Assembly (NCBI RefSeq): GCF_003073045.1
Contig: NC_037596.1
Location: 9,379,587 to 9,443,586 of the forward strand
DNA: 64,000 nucleotides
DNA from: Pomacea canaliculata
Lineage: Eukaryota; Mollusca; Gastropoda; Architaenioglossa; Ampullariidae
Reading direction: 5' to 3'
Shown here: piece after piece, positions 24,401-31,735 of the stretch
Layout: the number at the start of each line of letters is the position of its first letter
How positions within the stretch are numbered: the first letter of the stretch is position 1
Translations under genes and position numbers: made by a program
Notes under the pieces: model-generated
The model's input: only the letters and a program-made list of their open reading frames with translations
Databases searched by the model: none
Told to the model about the DNA's origin: nothing

Positions 24401-27400
24401 GTAACATAAATCTGTATCCCCCGTCCGTGTTGTAACATTCTGTCAACGTAGGACACAGCGAGGTTTTGATTTCATATAACTTTGTCACTTATAGTTACAT
24501 CGTTTCTATCTTGCTAATAATATTATGTCGATGTGGATGATACGGTCAGAAACAAAGAAATTAATTGCTATATGAATATTGTATATCATCACAGGCACTG
24601 TAACATGTAGATAGTCTGAAAATATCCATGTCCATTTTCTGTACTACAGATTCTCTAACTTAGGTTTCGAGGAGTACAGATTTCATTCTGAAATGGAAAT
24701 ACCACTTTTTAGGTTGATCTAATCGAATGGGTCTCTGATTTTTTGTTTTTCCAGACACTTTTTACATAGCTTATATGTGCATCCTGGTCTTATTATTTTA
24801 TTTGTTATTAAATTTTTCTTATGCTTAGATGTTCCTAGAACACACGTCTGAGTTTGAGTGTTCAGTGCAAATTTTTCTAAAGCATAAACAAAGGCATGTA
24901 CACACGCCAAAGACATAACCAGATAATTTACCCACATGTAGGTATTTCACAGTACATGTGCTATATAATAAAACATTGAGGTACAAAATGTTGGAAACTA
25001 TATTTATATCTTTAAATAAAGATTTTTTTCCAGGTGAACTTGCTGACATGCAGGTGATTCCAAGTACTCTGCGTTTGAGTGGTGTTAATCAGTCTGTTCA
25101 ACTTACTTGTAGCATTCCAAGTACCGCTACTGTCCAGTCTGTGTATGTTATGACAATGTCCCGCATCACAAGCTCACAACCTTACCAAGAACAGACCCTA
25201 GCTTTCGCTGGTGCAGAGTCTCCACAGGCAACATTGGTTCCAGCTTCAGAAGGGGGTCTTCCAGCTAATTCAGCAACAGTTTCAGGTGGTGTAACTCAAA
25301 AATCAATTCAGGTGATTCTCAGACAACCGGACTGCAAAGATGCCGGTGTGTATCACTGTTCCATTATGTATAATAGTGGAACTTTTACTCAACCAGATCC
25401 GAAGGTTCTGGATGAGTCTGAGAATTTGACAGTCACGGGTAAGTCCTTTTTTACGTTTTATTATTTACTGTCAGCTAAGAATTAAGAAATCTGATTACTA
25501 TCTTTGACATTCGATGGTTAAGTGCGCGAACTACCAGTGATCTTTGCAAAGATTTAAAAAAATGATATCAGAACACACTTAAAATGTGGAAAGTAGCCTT
25601 GGCCCAATCTTGGGACACGCTTGTACATACACTCAAGATAAATGCATGTGCTGTCTCACACTGGACTCACACTTTCGTAATCATCATCATCGTCGTCGTC
25701 ATCATCATCGTCATCATCATCGTCGTCGTCGTCATCATCAATCATCAATCATCATCATCATCATCTGAACAATTAGAAAATGTATTCAATGTCTTTGAGA
25801 CTTCACGGCTGTCATCATCAAATATCGCTCTTAGCCGTTTACCAGTAGTCATCTACAACATAACCGTTTAATCAGTCAAGTATATTATAAAGAGACGAAA
25901 CTGCAACAAAGACTTATGTTTATTTATTAAAAGTTTAATCGTCATCAGTCATCTTCAAACCATGCACTCGTGAGGAAAGATGTTCTGAAAGTAAACTTAA
26001 TCATCAGTTTATAAATTTATTTATTAATTTCAGTTCCACCTGGCAACATCACTATATCAGTTTCTCCTGACAATGAAATCAACGTAGCCAACACGACTGT
26101 GGAATTGTTATGTAATGCAGTTATTGGCGTTTATGATCAAGCAACAAAGGTATTTTATAATTCTTAAAATAATACCTTAATTAAATGATTAAGTCTTCTA
26201 GTAGAATTTCAGGATCGATCCTAATAAAAATGATTTATACAGTCCCATTATATGATGCACGTAATTCATGCTCATAGTCATCGCGCTGACTCTTCCATCA
26301 CATATACCTTTTCTTCAACTTTTTCTTCTCCTCCTATAACCGATATCGGAGGTATCAGTTGTAGGGGTGAGACACAATTGGATGCAGCATGGGTGAACTC
26401 ACGCCACTGGGGCCGGTCATGCGCCCGTGAGAGAAGGTTCCCGAGCGGATAGCCGGTCTGATCCTTCCCGTTAGTTCCTCAGCCTTTTTTCTGCTTGCTT
26501 TGTCATCGACTTTCGCGTGATCCTGGAGAACCGTCTGTACAAACAGTTCGGATTATTCGGCCGCCGACAGCCTACATTTCTCCTAGTTCTGAAAAAGCTG
26601 CCACTTTACTAGCGGATAATTAATTAACGGATGCGTTTTGGAAGCTGAACTTTACATGTTAGGTTTATATTGCTTATATCTACCAATATCTTAAACATTC
26701 AAACCATTCAGGTTGGTCTTTAAAGGACCGCACCTGCTTCAGCTGTACTCCGTTTATTCTGACCTCTGCTTTGCTAGATCCAGTGGTTTTCATCGTGACT
26801 ATTTTTCTAGGTGCTGATCTCCATTCCTTAGGCTCCGCACTGGTGGCGAGTTTGTCAGCGACGGTCTGTAACTCACTATTGCTGCCCGCCGCCAGACCGA
26901 TGTCATCGGCAAAGCGGAGGTTATTGAACCGATCTACACGGAGGTGGGATAGTCCTAGAGGGTAACCCGCATGATTTGTCTGCAGGTAGATGTTAAATAG
27001 CGCTAGGATAAAGATCAACCCCTTGAGCACATCAACCGTTATGGGAAAGAGCTCAACACTCGATCGGTTGTTGAAGAATAGTGATCTCATGGAGCCGTCG
27101 TACAGTGCCTCAGTGGTGCATACAATGCCTTCTTCAACATTAATATCCATTGCATAGCCCATTACCCCTCGTGCCAGGCTCTATTGAAAGTCTGTTTGAA
27201 GTCGATAAAGTTATTATATAGATCCTTGCCGCGCTGCACGTGCTTTTCAATGATAGCATGCTGCTGTACATTTGTTGAGCAGTGCTTCTTCCAGCGACGC
27301 GGAATCCGTTCTGTTCTTCTTCTGGCAGCTCCTCCGCCGGAGGAGTTATGTGATTCTGGTTCACTTTCACTATACCTTGCAATCAGTTCTTATCATTCGT

Positions 27401-30400
27401 CTTTAATATTTTACCAGCTCCTGTAGTTTATTTCTTTTTATCTCAGAACACTGAGGAATGGACCTGGGAGTTCAATGATAAGATGTACGGATGGCGCACA
27501 TACACAAAGGACAGCGACATCAGAAAGGACACACCTATCCAAGTGCCAGGCACATGTTACTATCGTCAGGTCTGCTATCTTACACTCCTCCTCACACCTG
27601 ATGACTCCAAGAGAGAATACAGGTGCTCAGTGGAAAACAATGGGGATAAAGATTCAGCCTCTCTCACTCTTGGAATAGTCAATGAAGATGGTAAGTTATT
27701 AGAAATGTTATAAGAACTTCCTCTGTAGATCTTTGAAGCTGACAGTTGTTCTAAATATTTCAATCAAAGGGTAGAACCATCTTTTTGAAAAAAATATGCT
27801 CAAAGGGAAAGAGCATAAAGCTCAACAAAACGAAAGTGTTAAATAATAAAAAATATTTATTCGGTTCTAAACAACCTTGATGCAAATTAAGTTTGTACAG
27901 ATCCTTTCCACTAAACTATGCATTTCCTACATTAAAGAAATGTTGGAAACTAATTTTCTACAAGGTTTCAGGTAATGCTTACAAAGATTCAGCATGTTTA
28001 ACAAGACTGATGAATATTTCTCAGATCACTGGCATCTCTTAAACTTTCGGACTCTTCCCTGGTACATCCTGATGTTTGCTAAATGAATGCTGGACAAATA
28101 CAAATATTGGATGTTTCGATAATGTATAACAGATTACATTTTACCTAGAATGGTGGAAATTCTGTCGGGTAGTTGATTTAACACTAACAAACCGGTCAAA
28201 ATGATTGAAGGAAATTTTTGTTTTAAACTCTGTGGATTAAAGTTATTTTTATTGTTATGATTATATAATAATTTCAGTATATACCTGTATATACCCTGTT
28301 CTTTAGAAACCCATCTAAACATACAATTTATTTAGTATCCTTGCATTGAGCCATATAAATCACTTCATGAAAATGTTGGACATAAAGTAAGTAGTGTGAT
28401 CAAAAGCTGGTTGTAAAATTACAATTAAAGTTGGCACAGAAAAACAATCACAAATCAATCCAGGCAGTGTCGAATATCCGAGCTAGTAGATACTGAATAT
28501 CATGCACTATCAGTCTGTTCACTCTGACTTTGGTCATACAAAAGCTGGATACATCCATAGCTTTTAACACCTTTTAAAGATATAGTCTTCTATTTTAGTT
28601 TAATGTCTACCATTAATGGTAAATATTTTATCTAGCTTTCATTTTTATTATTTCAGGCATTGCATCAACCCAAACTTCATCAACTGAGAGTAAGTTGTTT
28701 TAATCGGCTTTAAGTTTTATCCAGTTTACAAAACTTAATATGTATTGATGAAGCTATAGTGGTTATGGCAAGATTAAGAATAATAGGGACTAAAGCAAGG
28801 CAGACAATGTAGCAATTACCTGCACGTTCAGTTTGCTCTTATGACACTCGAATTGTAGGTGAATTTTAAAAGAGATGTGGTTTTTGTTTCAGTTTAGTGT
28901 CTATACAGCAATAAAGAATATGGCACGCATGCAAGCACGAACACGCACAGAGGGAAAGGTTACAAATACAGGCTTGTCGGTGGGGGGTAGTTACTGACAG
29001 GGCAACGACCACGTGACCGAAGGAGAGCGGGAGGGAGGAGCCTAGTGACGGGATGGAGGTGCAGGGATGTTTTTGAGATAAGTAGGATGTGAAGGTCGGG
29101 TGAAGAGGGCAGCAGCACAGCACGTGAGGGGACAGCCAGAGGTGAGAGCTACGACTCATCGAAAGCGCGAGTGTGTGACGTGGATGATGCGCCTGAGCCA
29201 GAACTATCGACTGGCCTGGCACCTAAACCCACGACAGTGTTGACTTGTGTTTATTATAGTGAGACGAGGCAAACAACTCCTGTCTACCCTGTTACATCAA
29301 CTACAAATGGCAAAAATTTTTAACAGTTCTCTTTTCTTTATTATTTCAGGCATTGCATCAACTCAAGCTTCATCAACTGAGAGTAAGTTGTTCTATTCGG
29401 CTGAAAGTTTTATTCAGTTTACAAAATTTATGAAGCCCTAGCGGTTATGGTAGGAATAATAGGGACTAAAGCAAGGGAGACAATGCATTAACTATTTGCT
29501 GTAAAAAAAATTGTGAATGTTAGTTTTCTCTGATATGACACTCGAATTGTAGGAGAACTTTGACAGAGATGAGAGTTTTATTTCAGTTTAGTCTCTACTA
29601 CAAATGGTAAAAATGTTAAACAGTTCTCATTTCTTTATTATTTCAGGCATTGCATCAACTCAAGCTTCATCAACTGAGAGTAAGTTGTTCTGGTCGGCTG
29701 AAAGTTTTATTCAGTTTACAAAATTTATGAAGCCCTAGCGGTTATGGTAGGAATAATAGGGACTAAAGCAAGGGAGACAATGCATCAACTATTTGCTGTA
29801 AAAAAATTGTGAATGTTAGTTTTCTCGGATATGACACTGGAATTGTAGGGGAACTTTGACAGAGATTTTTATTTCAGTTTAGTGTCTACTACAAATGGTA
29901 AAAATGTTAAACAGTTCTCATTTCTTTATTATTTCAGGCACTGGATCGACCAAAACTTCATCCACTGAGAGTAAGTTGTTCTGATTGGCTAAAATATATA
30001 TCCAATTTACAGTATATATCTGTAATTATATATATATTGATGAAACGTTAGTGGTTACGGTAAGAGTAATAGGGACTAAAGAAAGGTAGAAAATGTATCA
30101 ATTACCTGCTGCAAAAGATCGTGCAGGCGCAATTTGCTCTGTTATGACACTTGAATTGTAAGTGAATTTTTAAATGTTCAAGTGTACTATTCTGCTCACG
30201 CTTTAGTTCTTCGTGCATCCACATACTCAACAAACGCACACATATTGGCATTGTTTTGGCGTTTCAATGGTTTCAATACTGGCATTTTCTTTGTGTCTCA
30301 CACACACACACACAGACTTGCCGTCATCGGACACATACTTCAGTGTTCATTAATCTCAACGCAGACACAAGCAGTGATCCAGTATTTTAATTCAGTCTGC

Positions 30401-30666
30401 ATAACAAGTGTGCAGTTTGTATTGCTATAATTTTAATGTGTTTTATTATAAGTAACGAAATTAAAAGTTTTATTTTATCTAAAACTTGTTTCATTTTAAT
30501 ATGTATGAATTTTTGTGCTGAATTTTACGTATTCAAATTACATTTGATTTTGATTTTACTTTAATTTCCAGGCTATAGTTCAGCCACTGATACCATTGCT
30601 GACCACGCGATTCTCTGTCTCGTTGCTTTTGTATCTCTGATTGTGATGATACAAACTGGACCCTAA
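2227..30666 (+). CDS. Multi-CUB, two-Ig, probably GPI-anchored surface protein (gene 1; 5' end outside window)
   Basis: One large mosaic gene. Order: CUB1 (first exon missing), CUB2, CUB3, three linker exons, CUB4, four linkers, CUB5, four linkers, CUB6, four linkers, CUB7, one linker, Ig1, Ig2, four 33-bp stalk exons, hydrophobic terminal exon. All exons have GT/AG borders and their phases close in frame, giving 1,389 complete residues in the window. There is no stop, poly(A) signal or convincing signal peptide between CUB7 and Ig1, so I join them; without transcripts the join remains inference. CUB and Ig domains are extracellular protein or glycan binding modules. The C-terminus (SYSSATDTIADH, then a hydrophobic run to the stop, no basic tail) resembles a GPI-attachment signal. 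The likely role is cell-surface recognition or adhesion, possibly immune. The alternative is two genes, CUB and Ig, that lost a boundary between 24.1 and 25.0 kb. Confidence 0.7.
2550..3130 (+). mobile_element. CR1/L2-type LINE 3' remnant
   Basis: Residues encoded near 2645-2745 (SLLACCPHHIVDKQRIQNSAKR...FLRK) match the conserved part of CR1/L2-group reverse transcriptases that reads like SLLAGCP..L.DKLQ.VQNSAAR in intact members. The end, near 3070-3115 (cttagtcacatgctgtg ... cactatacaagca), resembles the short 3' tail of such elements. The copy is broken and lies in the CUB1 B-C intron. A better preserved relative lies at 59.5-60.7 kb. Confidence 0.6.
4006..5782 (+). CDS. CUB domain 2 (exons A, B, C), cysteine-rich
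   Basis: Exon A is 4006-4093 (VCSGGPSRL ... ILMSPNYPSNYN), exon B is 4752-4861 (NTSCSRV ... EPCCDYVQMFDG) and exon C is 5624-5782 (MSCTSSVPT ... YYMCIRFVSDGSVTSSGFLLTYES). This is the only CUB here with more than the first cysteine pair: it keeps a Cys-Cys before DYV, as expected for the third canonical CUB cysteine, and Cys in exon C that can pair with it. It is therefore closest to a standard four-cysteine CUB. The intron between B and C holds a hAT-like element. No linker exon separates it from CUB1 or CUB3. Confidence 0.85.
4977..5415. mobile_element. Non-autonomous hAT-like DNA transposon (439 bp)
   Basis: Ends are inverted repeats: cagggatgcccaacctacgg on the left and, read from the other strand, cagtgatgcccaacctt on the right, each followed by a ggcccgc-rich segment. 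A perfect 8-bp direct repeat, atttaaag, flanks it at 4969-4976 and 5416-5423. The 8-bp duplication and CAG...CTG termini fit hAT. No transposase is encoded, so it must have been moved in trans. It sits in the CUB2 B-C intron. Confidence 0.88.
6399..9139 (+). CDS. CUB domain 3 (exons A, B, C)
   Basis: Exon A is 6399-6486 (VCSVSSPALS ... YLTSPNYPNNYY), exon B is 6665-6774 (KEDCRWVITSA ... NYDFVEILDG) and exon C is 8966-9139 (GMSASSPLLVKF ... SSGQHIFIRFFSD ... GFRLTYEAVDEHHRTTPG). It has only the first cysteine pair, like the four amplified copies downstream, and its exon C already has their MSASSPLL start and Thr-Pro end. It is thus the likely template or closest relative of the amplified cassette. 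The 2.2-kb B-C intron is much longer than in the others (about 320 bp) and may contain an inserted DNA element. Confidence 0.87.
6853..8757. mobile_element. Possible decayed DNA transposon with inverted ends
   Basis: A 13-base word, tggggccgtaacc, at about 6854-6866 recurs in inverted form as ggttacggcccca near 8740-8752, and both copies are followed on the inner side by TCG/CG-rich bases. The interval corresponds to the extra length of the CUB3 B-C intron over its sisters (about 1.9 kb). I saw no matching target-site duplication and no recognisable transposase, although a short open stretch starting MDQTDQENGHPC occurs near 7414. Weakly supported; it could be two chance matches in a long intron. 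Confidence 0.35.
9350..9715. mobile_element. hAT-like MITE with CCCAT satellite-like core (366 bp)
   Basis: The termini cagggttgtccatggg and, inverted, cagtgttgtccatagg flank a core made of repeated tcccat / atggga words that can fold back on itself. The 8-bp duplication gtattcgt lies at 9342-9349 and 9716-9723. Sister introns in the cassettes keep an uninterrupted ...cgtgcattgaaaa at this point, so the insertion is visible by comparison. There is no coding capacity. Confidence 0.85.
9780..9817 (+). pseudogene. Dead linker exon (type E)
   Basis: This aligns with the 36-bp type E linker exons at 13269, 16630 and 20406 (ETTPQDIPV.TTG). Here the acceptor tcag is replaced by ttaa, the unit is 38 bp instead of 36 and the reading frame meets TAA. 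The donor gtaag survives. It should be skipped in splicing, which does not disturb the frame because the intact exon is phase 1-1. It lies in its expected place after CUB3. Confidence 0.75.
10063..11423 (+). CDS. Linker exons F, G, H after CUB3
   Basis: Three phase 1-1 micro-exons: 10063-10113 (DYFTGSVNSTTWEVTEEG), 11107-11142 (DETPTYNYFTTTG) and 11373-11423 (DHTTEAADSTTSNYTGEG). They are rich in Thr, Ser and acidic residues with an N-glycosylation-type NST and several TT runs, fitting an extended, O-glycosylated spacer between CUB3 and CUB4. Each has an AG acceptor and a gta/gtg donor. The same order recurs after CUB4, CUB5 and CUB6. The first intron of the block holds a hAT-like element. 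Confidence 0.8.
10220..10764. mobile_element. Non-autonomous hAT-like element rich in ggggtccc (545 bp)
   Basis: The insertion interrupts an intron sequence that is continuous in the sister cassettes (...ttaaaacattccattattctaaa). Flanking 8-bp repeats cttcatca (10212-10219) and cttgatca (10765-10772) differ at one base. Ends are imperfectly inverted (gggcttctgctaaggc against tcgtctgcttacgc). Inside are several ggggtccc and gggacccc words near both ends that form hairpins. No ORF of note. The mismatched duplication suggests it is older than the 4977 and 9350 elements. Confidence 0.7.
12043..12997 (+). CDS. CUB domain 4 (cassette 1)
   Basis: Exon A is 12043-12130 (VCPVNDTTLSAVFNEIGYLM, then SPNYPSDYY), exon B is 12395-12504 (NANCRWIISSA ... 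ASMEINYDYVEIFDG) and exon C is 12824-12997 (GMSASSPLLVRF ... SSGQHMFIKFFSDGSVTNSGF ... EAVDEQPAPTPG). Only the first CUB cysteine pair is present; the positions of the usual second pair are Asn before DYV and Ser in MSASS. Exon C reads YGFPTITVYY where cassettes 2-4 read YGIPNDTVYY: one base is missing and one gained a few bases later, so the frame is restored. The domain ends in a Pro/Thr stretch that leads into the linkers. Confidence 0.9.
13269..14914 (+). CDS. Linker exons E, F, G, H of cassette 1
   Basis: Four phase 1-1 micro-exons: 13269-13304 (ETTPQDIPVSTTG), 14112-14162 (DYFTGSVDSTTWEVTEEG), 14597-14632 (DETPTHNSVTTTG) and 14864-14914 (DYTTEAADSTTSNYTGEG). Together they give 58 residues of Thr/Ser-rich spacer to the next CUB. 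All have AG acceptors and gtgag, gtaag or gtagg donors. Sizes alternate 36 and 51 bp, and E resembles G while F resembles H, suggesting the four-exon linker itself arose by doubling of a two-exon pair. Confidence 0.83.
15436..16366 (+). CDS. CUB domain 5 (cassette 2)
   Basis: Exons are 15436-15523, 15763-15872 and 16193-16366, the same sizes (88, 110, 174 bp) as in the other cassettes. Exon A reads SAVVYEIGYLMSPNYP; exon B has ASLEINYDYVEIFDG and looks identical to exon B of cassette 3 by eye; exon C has YGIPNDTVYYSSGQ. The open frame is intact and two cysteines are present, as in its neighbours. NDT in exon A and NDT in exon C are potential N-glycosylation sites. Confidence 0.9.
16630..18599 (+). 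CDS. Linker exons E, F, G, H of cassette 2
   Basis: Exons are 16630-16665 (ETTPQDIPVTTTG), 17787-17837 (DYFTGSVDSTTWEVTEEG), 18268-18303 (DETPTHNSVTTTG) and 18549-18599 (DHTTEAADSTTSNYTSEG). All are open with normal splice borders. A minus-strand SINE sits in the intron between E and F. The composition again predicts an extended O-glycosylated spacer. Confidence 0.83.
16766..17085 (-). mobile_element. tRNA-derived SINE, full length
   Basis: Read on the minus strand it starts gcggcccggtggcgcaacgg, with a tRNA-like A box (ggcgcaacggttagcgc) and, about 50 bases on, a weak B box (ctgagttcatttctcg), and it ends in an A-rich tail (seen as the T run at 16766-16788). A perfect 12-bp target duplication, agactgtacagt, lies at 16754-16765 and 17086-17097. 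Cassette 1 has the empty site at about 13389-13400, with one copy of the same 12 bases. The insertion therefore postdates the cassette duplication. Confidence 0.92.
19209..20141 (+). CDS. CUB domain 6 (cassette 3)
   Basis: Exons are 19209-19296 (SAVVWEIGYLMSPNYP), 19534-19643 (NANCRWIISSA ... ASLEINYDYVEIFDG) and 19968-20141 (MSASSPLLVRFYGIPNDTV ... EAVDEQPAPTPG). Exons B and C look the same as in cassette 2 apart from rare bases. The most variable spot among the four cassettes is the residue pair before EIGY in exon A: FN, VY, VW, VY for CUB4 to CUB7. Confidence 0.9.
20406..22308 (+). CDS. Linker exons E, F, G, H of cassette 3
   Basis: Exons are 20406-20441 (ETTPQDIPVSTTG), 20890-20940 (DYFTGSVDSTTWEVTEEG), 21383-21418 (DETPTHNSVTTTG) and 22258-22308 (DHTTDSADSTTSKVTSEG). 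The E-F intron is shortened compared with cassettes 1 and 2, and the G-H intron carries a 597-bp DNA element. Linker H is the most changed of its type (SAD for AAD, SKV for SNY). Confidence 0.83.
21581..22177. mobile_element. TIR element with 9-bp target duplication, perhaps Mutator-like (597 bp)
   Basis: The ends are ggttcccagtcacttaat and, inverted, ggtgtccagtcacttaat, followed on both sides by alternating 'acttaatcccc / acttcatcccc' words. A perfect 9-bp duplication, gatatataa, flanks it (21572-21580 and 22178-22186); sister introns have it once. No transposase is encoded. A 9-bp duplication and long TIRs fit a Mutator-like MITE, but the superfamily is inference. Confidence 0.8.
22918..23845 (+). 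CDS. CUB domain 7 (cassette 4)
   Basis: Exons are 22918-23005 (SAVVYEIGYLMSPNYP), 23241-23350 (NANCRW ... ASMEINYDYVEIFDG) and 23672-23845 (MSASSPLLVRFYGIPNDTV ... EAVDEQPAPTPG). Exon A matches cassette 2, while exon B shares Met with cassette 1 where 2 and 3 have Leu, a mosaic pattern expected from unequal exchange or conversion. It is the last CUB. Past exon C the cassette similarity fades and a different linker follows. Confidence 0.9.
24110..24145 (+). CDS. Single linker exon between CUB7 and Ig1
   Basis: A 36-bp phase 1-1 exon reading DTTPTATFVTTTG, with acceptor tttag and donor gtaag. It resembles linker types E and G but is diverged, and no F or H exon follows. It passes phase 1 to the Ig1 exon, which supports CUB and Ig lying in one transcript. 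Confidence 0.72.
24146..25033. other. Intron between CUB part and Ig part; no feature recognised
   Basis: About 890 bp, AT-rich. I looked for a promoter, a poly(A) signal in good context and a signal-peptide exon, and saw none that convinces. An in-frame ATG at 24985 gives MLETIFISLNKDFFPGELAD, which is not a signal peptide and runs through the Ig1 acceptor. Confidence 0.45.
25034..25438 (+). CDS. Ig-like domain 1 of gene 1 (single exon)
   Basis: A 405-bp phase 1-1 exon. It starts GELADMQVIPSTLRLSG, has the first core Cys in QLTCSIPSTATV, and ends with PDCKDAGVYHCSIMY and a NLTVTG border. DxGxYxC is the classic Ig V/I-set signature around the second core Cys. The Trp usual in strand C is absent. 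A further Cys five residues before the signature aspartate pair's tyrosine region (PDC) is conserved in all four Ig1 copies of the window. NQS and NLT are potential glycosylation sites. Homologues are at 33.8, 41.3 and 49.5 kb. Confidence 0.88.
25676..25767 (+). repeat. Trinucleotide microsatellite (atc/gtc)
   Basis: Runs of atc interrupted by gtc units over about 90 bases in the Ig1-Ig2 intron. Open frames across it (poly-Val/Ile or poly-His) are artefacts of the repeat. Confidence 0.9.
26034..27690 (+). CDS. Ig-like domain 2 of gene 1 (two exons)
   Basis: Exon 2a is 26034-26149 (VPPGNITISVSPDNEI ... ELLCNAVIG, phase 1 to 0) and exon 2b is 27447-27690 (NTEEWTWEFNDKMYGW ... GTCYYRQVCYLTLLLTPDDSK, then REYRCSVENN, phase 0 to 1). 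The first Cys is in ELLC, the core Trp in EWTWEF and the closing Cys in YRC. An extra GTC...C pair lies in between. The intron inside the domain is phase 0 and at the same place in all four genes, so the split is ancestral. A minus-strand RTE LINE fragment fills most of that intron here. Confidence 0.88.
26290..27395 (-). mobile_element. RTE-type LINE fragment in the Ig2 intron
   Basis: On the minus strand, 27390 down to 26690 encodes LPEEEQNGFRVAGRSTAQQM, then EALYDGSMRSLFFNNRSS, and NLRFADDIGLAAGSNSELQ with the FADD catalytic motif of reverse transcriptase. These are the same blocks as in the LINE at 1-1292. Frame breaks are present and the 5' half (endonuclease) is missing. The stretch 26290-26680 beyond the RT may be its 3' part or another repeat; its rather GC-rich look differs from the host intron. 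Confidence 0.8.
28657..29970 (+). CDS. Four 33-bp stalk exons (11-residue Ser/Thr repeats)
   Basis: Exons are 28657-28689 (IASTQTSSTES), 29350-29382 and 29647-29679 (IASTQASSTES) and 29938-29970 (TGSTKTSSTES), each phase 1-1 with acceptor atttcag and donor agtaag. Units 2 to 4 repeat with their introns about every 291-297 bp, a tandem duplication of a micro-exon. They give a 44-residue Ser/Thr-rich stalk before the membrane-anchor exon, probably O-glycosylated. Exon number can vary without a frame effect, so stalk length may differ by allele or splicing. Gene C has the same exon type at 63665. Confidence 0.85.
28890..29262. mobile_element. Unclassified insertion between stalk exons 1 and 2
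   Basis: The sister stalk introns read straight from gtctcta into ctacaaatgg, whereas here about 370 bp of more GC-rich sequence intervenes (about 28893 to 29265). It has no coding potential and no clear SINE promoter boxes. Its ends allow a solo long terminal repeat as one reading, but this is only a guess; family and age cannot be given. Confidence 0.45.
30572..30666 (+). CDS. Terminal exon: GPI-type or membrane tail and stop
   Basis: It encodes SYSSATDTIADHAILCLVAF followed by a few more hydrophobic residues, ending IQTGP and TAA at 30664-30666. Small residues (SSA) precede a hydrophobic run of about 16 that reaches almost to the end with no basic cytoplasmic tail, the usual form of a GPI-attachment signal. 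A single-pass anchor with a very short tail is the alternative. The acceptor ttccag is normal and the phase matches the stalk exons. Confidence 0.8.
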
Positions 30667-31093
30667 GACCTGTACTTTACAATGGAGACTTAGGACTTGA
30701 ATTCCAGGATAGTGCACAAATGTCTGTTCTCTCGCTGCGCAAAGTTTCAGATAACAACATATTGATAAAGAAATCTTATGGGCACTTACACACAAAACAC
30801 ACATAAAATAACCAAAAATATACTCAGATGGCGAACTGTATTTACGCACTTTTAATAGATTTCATTTTCTTCCCGAAATTTTCATGTTCCTTTAAAGCTA
30901 GCCTTTCAGTTGCTATGTGGATAACTGATTGTCATAAAATACAAAATGTTAATGTCCATCTTCTGTTATTCAGTGTTTTAGTTCTTGTATACTTGTTATT
31001 CTTTCCTGTTCGTTATAATATTTATATAGCTCCCATTGTAAATGTTTGATTACTTCTTTTTTACGTATTAGGCCAGCCGGCCTGCAAACGCCG

Positions 31094-31099
31094 AATAAA
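31094..31099 (+). terminator. Poly(A) signal of gene 1 (aataaa)
   Basis: Canonical aataaa 428 bases after the stop, followed by a T/G-containing stretch. This gives a 3' UTR of about 450 bases at 30667 to about 31115. Confidence 0.6.
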
Positions 31100-31474
31100 A
31101 GTATTATTGTGGAAACATAACACACGCGCACACACACATACACACTCTCTCTCTTTTCACATAAGGTTGAAATTTCGATTTGTATGGCATTCGGCTAATT
31201 GTCTCTTTTCCAAAAGATTGTCTCTCTTTTCGTATACAGAAAATAAACAATTTTGACGCCATATTCGAGGAAGAGTTTATATGGAGTGTGGAAATGTGTG
31301 CAGAGGATGGATGGGAGTGTAGATCGAGCTTTGTGATTAAACATGATTTATTAAGAATGATTAAAGAACGACATTGGAGTAAACCATGGGATAATGTTAA
31401 AGAAAAATTGGGTTTAAATAATATATTTCTTTTTGTTAAATGCTTTGTGAGTTTTTATATATAAATATATACAC

Positions 31475-31735
31475 GATCAGCAATTAGAGCTCTTGAGTAT
31501 GGGTTAGACAGACATTGCTTCGATTCCTGACTTGGCCTATGTCTGATTCCTACCTCTGCCCACATAACTGGTGCCACTGTGGAAGTGGGTACCTGATTTA
31601 CTGGTGGTTGGGGCTAAAGTCGTCACAATGATAAGTGTGGTATCTGCTTTCCACAAGCCATACCTTAGAGATCGTGAAACACCACCCACCAATCTCTAGC
31701 TCACTTGACACTTTATCTACATTTCCAACACATAC
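31475..31735 (+). mobile_element. Degenerate tRNA-derived SINE
   Basis: It has a B-box-like gcttcgattcctgac near 31520 with an A-box-like gatcagcaattagagctc about 45 bases before it, followed by GC-richer sequence (ggaagtgggtacctgattta ...) atypical of the flanks. It differs from the SINE at 16.8 kb. No target duplication found. In the intergenic space between gene 1 and gene A. Confidence 0.45.

Noticed and set aside
24958-25485. ATG upstream of and in frame with the Ig1 exon, as a possible separate gene start
   Set aside because: The upstream residues are not a signal peptide, the frame crosses a good splice acceptor, and the paralogues join Ig1 to a preceding exon at that same point.
25584-25871. 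Open frames rich in Val/Ile or His
   Set aside because: They are translations of the atc/gtc microsatellite.
31180-31464. 94-codon open frame with several Trp and Cys
   Set aside because: No recognisable domain or splice borders and no relation to the family; possible but unsupported as a gene.
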